This document shows positions 55,627-64,000 of a stretch of 64,000 nucleotides of DNA, piece after piece (position 1 is the first letter of the stretch; each line of letters starts with the position of its first letter). The notes beneath the pieces are model-generated. The model saw only the letters and a list, made by a program, of their open reading frames with translations. It was not told the origin of the DNA and did no database searches. The stretch spans positions 129,501 through 193,500 of the forward strand of contig NW_022145610.1 in NCBI RefSeq assembly GCF_000002235.5, written 5' to 3'. The stretch is from Strongylocentrotus purpuratus. Its lineage: Eukaryota > Echinodermata > Echinoidea > Camarodonta > Strongylocentrotidae. The position numbers and the translations under genes are program-made.

Positions 55627-57478
55627 ATAATAATAATAATAATGATGATGATGATTACAATTTAACGACGACGGTGATGATGATGACGACAACAATAATA
55701 AAAAGTACTAATAATAACTGCAAGAATCCAGACATTGTCTTCAGGGACAACAACAAAGTAAATTTCATCGAGGTCATCGTTCCCCATGACATCAACATCG
55801 CCATCAAAGAAAGAGACGTCTCAAGTATGAAGACCTCAGGATAGAAATCGAGAGGATATGGAACGTTCCATTCAATTCAATTCATTTGATATCATTCTCC
55901 ATTAAAAAAATATTAAAACATACAAACATGGTATATCTAGCGTTAAGCAATTAAGAAAACTCTTAAAATTCATAACAGTTATAATACAATTCTTTTTGTT
56001 GGATCATAATGCTAAAAGGCGTGGTCCTATTTTTGTTACTAAAAGTGTAATAGGCCTACTCGTAGTGGTAGACAAACCAATCCACGTGATATTTTAGACT
56101 TATAACTTTAAATTGTATGTAGGGTATACTTAGTCTTTAGCTCATGTTTATTGTGTTTTAGAAATATAAAAATGTATATAATCATGTCTATGTATTTTAT
56201 TATCATATACTTTGTTTTATATATTTTTCTGTATTGTGTTGTAAATATGTAGTGCTATCATACCCCTGAAGGGGGTCCATAGAGTCAAATGAAATTTTAT
56301 CTTATCAGCGATCCTATCGCTTAGCGTAATATCCAGTCTATACAGGATCACACAGAACTCGCTCTCAATAAAAGATTGATTACAAGAAAAATGTGGGGTT
56401 AACAAAAAGGGCAATTAGCCTTATTAGCGTCAATCCCTTAGCAAGTATATACTGTATTGTTGAGAAAAGAAAAAAAGGGAAAGGGAAAGCAGAGGGAGCC
56501 TGAACACCAAGAAGAAGAAAAAAGGGAAGGAGAAGTGCATTAACTTAAACGTAATGTCATTTATTTTGACTGGAATACAATGATAGAATATGGGATTTAT
56601 ACAATCGTTTAAAAATACTAATTTATTTAGAGTTTTTCATATTAAACGGGATATTTTTCCATAAAACTGGCCCTTTAAAACATTAATTTGTACGGAATTT
56701 TAGGAAAATGAAAATTACCAGCATTACGAGTTTCATGAGAATGTATTTCATAATTAAATTTCAATTTACATGACATGGACCTTTGCAATAAACCCTTGCC
56801 ACATAAACAGAAATATAGCAATATTTAATTATTTATATCACGAAAGTAACCCAGAAAATCTAGAAATAAACCACATTCCAATTTTATTTCGCGGGTCAAC
56901 TGCCCACCCCCCCCCCCCCCCCCAGTACGCCAGTGCTTCCAGTATCCTACCATTAAAAAAATTCTGGGACAGAAAAATGCAGCTGTTATAGACCTCTAGA
57001 TCAAAAGTATATTATTGTTACAAGGGAAATCAACTTTATTCTTTGTAATGACTGTGTTTATAAAAGCACGAAAATCATGAAAAATGACAATTTCATTTCA
57101 ATATATATTATTGTTACAATTAGGGAAATCAACTTTATTCTTTGTAATGACTGTGTTTATAAAAGCACGAAAATCATGAAAAATGACAATTTCATTTCAA
57201 TATATATTATTGTTACAATTAGGGAAATCAACTTTATTCTTTATTCTTTGTAATGACTGTGTTTATAAAAGCACGAAAATCATGAAAAATGACAATTTCA
57301 TTTCATTTTAGATCTAGAAATCATGATGGGAAAAAGTGTGGCGAGTTGTCCGAAAAGGCTGTGGCGAGTTGTCCAGGGTATTGTGGCGGGTTGTCCAGGG
57401 TATTGTGGCGGGATGTCCAGGGTATTGTGGCGGGTTGTCTTGGGGCGGGTTGTCTTTGTGGCGAGTTGTCTGGACCCC
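54419..57478. mobile_element. Foldback (TU-like) element, 3.06 kb, 9-bp target duplication
   Basis: ATTTGTGTG flanks both ends (54410-54418, 57479-57487). The terminal inverted repeats are about 448 bp (54419-54866) and 548 bp (56931-57478). Their outer part is tandem ~22-bp units of the GACAACCCGCCACAATACCC type; their inner part holds a ~98-bp AT-rich unit (two copies left, three right) and a unique stretch ending CCAGTGCTTCC. This modular layout matches the sea urchin TU foldback family as described. The middle has no transposase or long open frame, so it is non-autonomous. Confidence 0.82.
55577..55710. repeat. (CTA)n, (ATA)n and (GAT)n microsatellites
   Basis: Triplet runs in the centre of the foldback element. 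Confidence 0.93.
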
Positions 57479-57487
57479 ATTTGTGTG

Positions 57488-57605
57488 TATGTGTGTATCT
57501 ACTATGCATGCGTGCAATTGTCGCCTTTTAGCACGTAGTGCAGCGCTAGAGGTCAATACACATTAGCATTGACTCGCTATGCTTTGCTGGAGCGAGTGTC
57601 TCCAA
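57488..57605. repeat. Right remainder of the 9228-type repeat
   Basis: Carries GCACGTAGTGCAGCGCTAGA, GGTCAATAC and GACTCGCTATGCTTTGCTGG, matching the reverse complement of 9228-9300. It completes the copy split by the foldback insertion. Confidence 0.7.
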
Positions 57606-58230
57606 ACTTTATACATAACGCTGGTATGTGTAATCCACCATGGCTATGCGTGTGCACACATCTCGAGTACGCAACCAGGTTGGCGCGACCTACCAACACA
57701 AATTTTAATACGTGGGACACCCTACTCACACAAGTACGAGGTTATCATAGATCTACTCACTGTATTATCATGGGGTTTTAAGTTCTCTTTTTTTTAAATC
57801 TCAGAGTATAAATAAACTACCTTACCAATACAGAGAATAATCCAATGACAAAATAAACTGATGAGGCTAATGTAGGACTCCACAAACTGCTTATAGCTCC
57901 TTAAATTAAATCTAGCAACCCAAATTAATACATTTACCAAATATGGTGTCGAAAAGACGACAAATTGGAGGAGGAAAAAAGCTATTGGTCGTAGGGTGGG
58001 AAAAGTCATCTCGGGAAAACATTGCTATACAGGTATTAGGTGAAAATTGTATTTTGCTGAACTGGAGAAGGGCCCTGTTAACGTCTTTGTAAGTATATGG
58101 ATTTCCTTTAGATTTTTAAGGTTTTGGCCCCAATTTTTCAAAGATTTCCTAACGATTTTAAAATGTCACATTCAGTTAAACTCAAAAGTCATTTCTCGGT
58201 AAAAGTTAGATTACAGTGAAAGTATGTCCA
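57606..58230. other. Intergenic, nothing recognised
   Basis: No supported exon or known repeat. Confidence 0.4.
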
Positions 58231-58231
58231 T

Positions 58232-58232
58232 T

Positions 58233-58280
<48 letters not shown>

Positions 58281-58320
58281 CCTCTCTCCCCTCCCTCTCC
58301 CTCTCCCGCCCCCTCTCTCC
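58232..58320. repeat. (TC)n polypyrimidine tract
   Basis: C run, then about 16 TC units and mixed CCCTCT. Confidence 0.95.
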
Positions 58321-60400
58321 GTCTCCATTTCTATATCCCACGTTATTATCGCCCCCTTAGTCTCTTCTCCCCACCCTTTTTTTAAACTCAGTTAAACCAT
58401 GTTTATAATCATATGGTTATAGTTTTTAGTTATTCGTTTTAGTAGGCCTACTTAAACGCCTTTGACGAACTTTTCTTGTATTAATCTACTATATAATCAG
58501 GCTGGTTGTTTTGTGTTGTTGTTTTTTGTCAATATGATATTGTTTTGAGGGACCTGACCTCTACAAGCTAAGCTTTTCTTACGGTCTCCTCGTCTTTCTT
58601 TCTTTTTTGCACTTAATGCATTATATGATATAATAATATCTATAATGTTCTCTCGGTAACTATATTAACTTATAATGGGCGTTCCCAACTCAAGCTATGC
58701 TTTCCGGGTTTTCGCCTCCTTCCGTATCTGAATTATTTACTGTATACTCTATGTTGAAATAACTTACATATATCATTTATATATACATTGTGTTTCATAT
58801 TGTACTGTTGAGAAGGAAATAAATGTTAATAAATACAAAAATACAAAAAAATATATATATGAACTTGTTCATTACAATTGTTCCTGTTTATATACTTTAT
58901 ATATTATAAATGTGTTACATTGTATTACAATCATGTTGGAAGAAAGACAAATAAACTTTAACTTGAACTCATTGTATTCATTTAAGAAGGCAGTTAAAAC
59001 TATGTTATTGTCTAAGTATTGATCATGTCGTGTGTAATTGCACTGTATTCATGTTCGTGTGTACAGTGACTGTATATTCAATAATGATGTGTACTCGTCC
59101 ATGACCTAGCATCGTTTAGCCATTTTATGAATGAACCTGCTTTCAATCAGCAGATGTACGAGATTTATTGTGTTATTACCAACGCTCCTTCTCTCCCCTT
59201 TCCTTTTCTTCTCTGCAAGTCAGTCTTTTCTATTTTTATTTGTTATTGTTGTTGTATCTAAGTTGAGGGCTGCGGGCACGTCAAGCTATTTTGCTTATTT
59301 CTGTAGCCCTCCTGCATCTAATGTATGTTAATTATGCATTCAATATATTTGTTTAAATTCGTTCATTATCTGTATAAAATTATATACACTTAAAATATTA
59401 TATCAAACCATATTATGTTCATGAAAATGTATGATGAAAAAAGAAAAAAAAGATGCAGAAACCAATAAATCAAATCAAATCAAAAACTAGATTCTCAGCG
59501 CTTCCCAATTTTTGGGTAGAGATTTTGTTTTACTCCATATACACCATTCAGGTTTTCAAAACCTCAATTCACTTTTTCCCCGATCCCCCCACCGATTTCA
59601 TGGAGAAATGCGGCTTCATGACGACTGCATATTTCAATACCCCAGAGAAGACTAAAGTTAAATATTTCTGCATACAGTGCGTATACAAAAAATATTCCCA
59701 ATTTTGATAGCTTTTAATTAAAACTCATAACAGTATGAAGTTAAATCTATTTCATGACTTGACTTACTGACTAAGGTGCATAGGACGGTGTGTCCCCTTG
59801 CTCCCCTGCGAGAAATCATGCTCCAGTCTGATCTTCATGATGAAGAATAAATTGTTTTCTATCCAATGATACCCTATATTCACAATTTTTCTGCCTCGGG
59901 TGACTGAGCACCAGTGTTCAGTGTTGTCAAAATCGTATTGTACCAAATTTGGGCTGATGCATGGGAATGTGGGTCGAATTGCATGTATTTCTTCGGTCTT
60001 AAATTCTTTCAAAAGTTAAATTATGCCTCGTGCATTAGAGTTGTATTGTTTAAAATGATGCAATGTATCTAGGGTTTTATAGAACTTTATTTCAATCCGT
60101 AGGATAACCTCAGTCTACTAATTTCTTGTCTCGATATGTCAGATCTCTCTGCTCGCTATCTTGTCCGCGGCATCATTTTACACGCGAAAGGAGCATAATG
60201 TGTTCATCGCGAATGTTTATCGTAGATGAGATGACAGCGTACTCCTCTATTCAAATCCTAATCCAAAATATTTTGAGGGAAAACTCAGGGAACAGCTGTC
60301 TACGTATGTCGATTAGATAACTGATAAGCTTTCTTTACAATAGCGAAAAACAAAAACCATTTAATTTTGTTCTAACATTAGTTTTAAAAAGTCGGTTGAA
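58321..60400. other. Intergenic with likely retroelement tails
   Basis: No gene. CAAATAAACTTTAACTTGAAC at 58950 and the (AAATC)n-type end at 59466-59482, preceded by GGGCTGCGGGC and TAGCCCTCCTGCAT, look like 3' ends of non-LTR elements on the plus strand. Families not fixed. Confidence 0.35.
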
Positions 60401-60454
60401 TTCAAAACGACACACAATAATCAAGAGAAAAGAATCTGTGAAATATTTAGGCAT

Positions 60455-61029
60455 TGAGTTGACTAGCGCAATTTCATTTTCATCTTTAGTAGAATCATTT
60501 GTAATAAAAGAAAATTTTCGTCTGAAATGTTTGTACAGATATTAAAGTTGTATGGATTAAAAGCAAGACGTATACCCTGTTTTACTCTTATTCAATGTTT
60601 ATTTGACTATGTTAACCCTGCATGGTATAGTAATATAACGAGTCAGATCAAAAGAATTTGAAAATTATACAGAACGAAATGGTGAGTTTCATCAACTTCT
60701 GTGGTCCAACTCATGTTGACTACAGCAAACTTTCTTAAGTTTTCTTCTTTTCTTCTTGCACTTATTATCATTTCTATCATCAGTTTAATGTTGTTATTAT
60801 TCTTATCATCATTATTATCTTTAATAAGTTTGTTTTCTTATCTGTCTGTAAGTAAGTTTTAACTTAATATCAATTTATACATGTATGTCGGGAACCCCAT
60901 CGGAAATAAGCTGTAGAGCTTTCGTGGGCTATCCTATTCAAGCTGTCTTAGTTTTGATCTGTTATTCTTTTATATTGTTGTATGTTGGAAGCTTGGCGAA
61001 TAAAAATCAATCAACCAATCAATCAATCA
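60455..61029 (+). mobile_element. Broken LINE 3' end (reverse transcriptase C-terminus and tail)
   Basis: The plus strand reads KESVKYLGIELTSAISFSSL and ENFRLKCLYRY. A shifted frame then gives PCFTLIQCLFDY and NPAWYSNIT, and another KIIQNEMVSFINF and HVDYSKLS. This is the conserved region downstream of the LINE polymerase domain. At least two frame changes and stops. A 3' part with ACCCCATCGGAAATAAGC and an (AATC)n tail follows. Confidence 0.72.
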
Positions 61030-61034
61030 ACGTT

Positions 61035-61569
61035 GCGAATTTGGATTCGCCAACTTTTCTGACGAATGTTGGCGAAAATCAGGGTTCGCCTTTGCGACAT
61101 TTAGCTATGTTTAGCGACAATGAGCGACATCTGATGAGTGAAAGTTTGCGAAAGGCATTTGGCGACTATTAGCGACTGTAAGCAAATGTTAGCGACAGTT
61201 TTTGCGAAGATTAGCAACTATTGCCGATCCTTTGCCACTACTTGTGAATGTTTGGTACCTTTTTCTAACTCATGGGTCTCAATGGGTTGATTACCATCAT
61301 GGTTCACCATGTGGTAACGTGGTCGCTAGCATTGGCGAATAAAAAAGAACTCCAGCGACACGGTCTTACAACCGTTTGCAAAGGATTACGACTGTTTTGC
61401 AAACGCTTGCAACTGTTTGCGGGAAAAAAAACTTCGAAGAGAAATTTGCGGAACAAGCGACAAGAAAAACTGTTGCGACGAAGAAAACTCTTTGCGAACT
61501 TTCTTGCAACCTTTTACGAACCTTTTACGCGTGCTTTTATACGAACCCTAGCGGAAACCCAAGTTCGCT
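61035..61569. mobile_element. Inverted-repeat element with ~10-bp phased GCGAC motifs
   Basis: ACGTT flanks it (61030-61034, 61570-61574). The ends GCGAATTTGGATT and AACCCAAGTTCGCT are inverted repeats with a few mismatches. The interior holds about a dozen GCGAC-type words spaced near 10-11 bp on the left (61100-61250), and TTGCAAC/TTACGAAC words similarly spaced on the right (61370-61550). No credible protein. It sits directly on the (AATC)n tail of the LINE piece. Confidence 0.6.
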
Positions 61570-61734
61570 ACGTTCGCAAGCATATTATGCCGCTCAGTGA
61601 GGTACCCCCTTAACGAATTCATCAATTTTAAGATCTCGTCAGCGCAGTCGATTAATCTCGTAATAGTAGCAATTAAAACCGCCAGCATTGTTGTAGTCAA
61701 GGCGAATCGTGCAGTATCTACCAAATAGAACACC

Positions 61735-61954
61735 ATGTTTCATTTAAGAGCCTTTTCAAGCAGCATCATCAAAATAAGTATGCCGGTCGCGTTTTTGATG
61801 GTGCTTTTGTGCTATGGAGGAGAAATGAAGTTATGCAAAAACAGTGCTCATCAGACAGAAAGGTGTTCCTGCTTGGAGAGTGGTTTTGCTAAAATAACAG
61901 TCGACGTGTTGGCTTTGTCAGGGACGAGACATCTTAAAGAAATGTTATCATCAG
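61735..61954 (+). CDS. Candidate first coding exon of a secreted protein
   Basis: ATG in a good context (CACCATG), open for 73 codons plus one base to a consensus donor TCATCAG|GTAGGT after 61954. From residue 16 the product has a hydrophobic run (MPVAFLMVLLCYGG) that could be a signal peptide, then a Cys-bearing stretch (KLCKNS, ERCSCLESG) and ITVDVLALSG. I do not recognise the family, and no second exon was found before the window ends. It may be a chance open frame. Confidence 0.35.
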
Positions 61955-62635
61955 GTAGGTTTCACATTGTTAAAACTTATGTGATACGATGTACTTTAAT
62001 TGCCTTAAATTGTGATTTACATTGAGATAGTGATTATGTTTGAGTGTGTAATTGTGTGGGTTTTTTACAGATGTATTTATATTAATAAAAAGTATATGAA
62101 CTTACCTTTCACGTCACCGTCCGGCCGAAAGACGTGACTTGGTTTCAAAGTGGAGTTCGTTAGAGTCGATACATAGGCAAGTACAGAGAGCTGATCACAC
62201 CGTTAGACCAACTCATACCTCCTTTCACCATAAATTAACAACTTTATTCGTAAAAACGATGGGGAAGTCGTTACTAGCTGTCAAGGTACTGAAACTAAAG
62301 CCCCCGCCCCGGCCCTCAAGGATATGCGAACCTGTGCAGTAAGCGCAGGCAATCTCAGGTGGGAATTCGTGCGATTGGAATCAGTTGCAAAGAGGTTTCA
62401 AAGCAACTTTGGCGCAAGTCGATTTTTGCACTCTCGCAAACAATACCTCCTGTTCATCCAAGCGTGAACACATACCACACTTAAATGATACCAAATGATT
62501 TGGGATAAAACACTCTTTCATATTATAATAATTCATTGTTCATAGAGGATTTTTTAAATAATTAATTTCTAGGTGTAAACTTTTTTTGACTCTCACGGTA
62601 TACGAGTGTGGCCTTCTGACTAGGCTAGAAAATCA

Positions 62636-62740
62636 CCCCCCCCCCCTCCCGTTCAATTACCAGCGGGACAATTACCCCCGGATAATTACCGCCTTAGGAC
62701 AATTACCCCATAGGACAATAAACCCTGTGGACAACATTCC
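62636..62740. repeat. Degenerate GGACAATTACC tandem repeat
   Basis: After a C run, four or five diverged units (GGGACAATTACCCCC, GGATAATTACC, AGGACAATTACCCC, AGGACAATAAACC) at about 20-bp spacing. Similar in style to the outer repeats of the foldback element's ends, but a different sequence. Confidence 0.6.
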
Positions 62741-62759
62741 TACCAACATTTCTAATAAT

Positions 62760-64000
62760 AAAAGTAATTATAATGCGTGTATGTTGATTCCAATTTAAAT
62801 GTTGGTCGATAATGACAAACAAAAATTGTGTGTCTCTGTTTCTTTCGAGAGGTACATGTTCTATGACCATCTTGTAAGGATTTCAGTGACATGAGAATGT
62901 GCATGCTTATAAATTTTATGGAATATGTTTTATTTATGTTAAGGGCAATTTGATGAATTCAAAACACAGGGACAATTTTGGTAACTCGTTCTCAAGTGTA
63001 TTATTTACAAGGATGTGAACATAAAATGTACGTATCGTCTGCAAATGATATAAATGATAACAAAGACGTCGTATTGGTTATTAGGGAGTTATTAGTATTG
63101 GTAGTTGACGCGAGACGTAGAGACAGAGATGAGTAGAGGAAGAAGGATTAGGTAAATTGAAAATATGAGAAAAAGAGAGATGAAAGCGAAATTCATATGG
63201 AGATAAATAATAATGTTATGATATTAGTTTGGAAAGTCAGTATGTGGGAGAGAGTCATATAGAGGAGATCATCTGAAAGAGGGGGATTGAGAAACAAATC
63301 AATTATGATAAAATGAAAAAGGGTGAACAGTTTATTGATTAGTTATCAAGAGGGTCAGAAGCTGGAGAGACACGAAAGGATTACAAAGATGGGGGTATTG
63401 AGAAAAGAAGAATTGCGAGAGCTAGGGGAAAAAGTGAAAAGAGAGTAACTAAGGAAAGGAAAGAGACTGCTGTTTCTTCTCTTGCTAAGATCGTATACAT
63501 TATCCCTTTATTCTGAGCTGTCTGAATATCCTATTCATAGATGCGTTATTACATTGCAGAATCACATTGATGTGCTCACAAATTGTCGAGATTATCCAAC
63601 ATGAGAATATCTTCAATTGCTGTGGTGAGTCAAACTATCTTTAGTGCAGTTTAATTTTCGGACAGTTTCAATTCGATTCGGGTTGGTTTGTGTTATCTCT
63701 AAAAAAAACTGTACCCAAAAACACTTTTATTATTGGCAATATATTTTGCAAGATTTCATTGCGGAATCGCCACAAATTTAGCATTACATCACATAACCTT
63801 TTTCACATCAAAAGGAATATCACTGCAAAGAGAATAAACATCATTTATTTTTTAAAATACAACTCTTACTGTTCATTTACAAGAGTGATATCATAGACCA
63901 AATGCAAAATGCATGGACTTTAAAATCGCATGTTTAGTATTAATTTTAAAGGATTTTCCTTTTATTTTATTTTATTTTGTTAAAATTCTCATATCTCTTA
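62760..64000. other. Right edge, nothing recognised
   Basis: AT-rich with purine-rich patches (63110-63470). No exon, RNA gene or known repeat seen. Confidence 0.5.

Overview
The window is animal nuclear DNA: long introns with GT..AG boundaries, AT-rich intergenic sequence, and many families of small transposons. An echinoderm, most likely a sea urchin, fits best. The reasons are a foldback transposon built like the sea urchin TU elements, histone-type 3' stem-loops with a CAAGAAAGA box, an L2/CR1-type LINE with a 2A-like motif, and a high level of difference between two near-identical 6-kb blocks. The species cannot be read from the sequence.

Three host genes are supported by exon structure and protein similarity. 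(1) MRRF, mitochondrial ribosome-recycling factor, minus strand, only its first two coding exons (8307 to 7490), cut off by a 500-N gap at 6771-7270. (2) DDAH, dimethylarginine dimethylaminohydrolase, plus strand, 16896-38361. It has two alternative first coding exons (16896-17210 and 23469-23792) that both join in phase 0 to four shared exons. The second lacks two Asp residues that hold the substrate guanidinium. (3) FBXW5, an F-box/WD-repeat substrate receptor of a cullin-RING ligase, minus strand, 52745 to 45886, six coding exons, 875 residues, with a disordered insert of about 300 residues. MRRF and DDAH are divergent; DDAH and FBXW5 are convergent. A possible first exon of an unidentified secreted protein lies at 61735-61954.

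Layout: 1-6770 is a near-identical second copy of 17889-23434 (the DDAH intron and promoter just before exon 1b). It stops exactly at the gap, so a misplaced allelic contig is the simplest reading. 7271-16.9 kb holds MRRF and a nest of LINEs. 16.9-38.4 kb is DDAH, with quiet introns. 38.4-45.9 kb is intergenic with small inverted-repeat elements. 45.9-52.7 kb is FBXW5. 53-64 kb is repeat-dense: palindromes, a TA-flanked element, a 3.06-kb foldback element with a 9-bp target duplication, a broken LINE, and an element whose interior is made of about 10-bp phased GCGAC motifs.

The most notable non-coding signal is a complete type I hammerhead ribozyme fold at 682-721. It is intact in block A, but its catalytic G is changed in the matching copy at 18575-18614.
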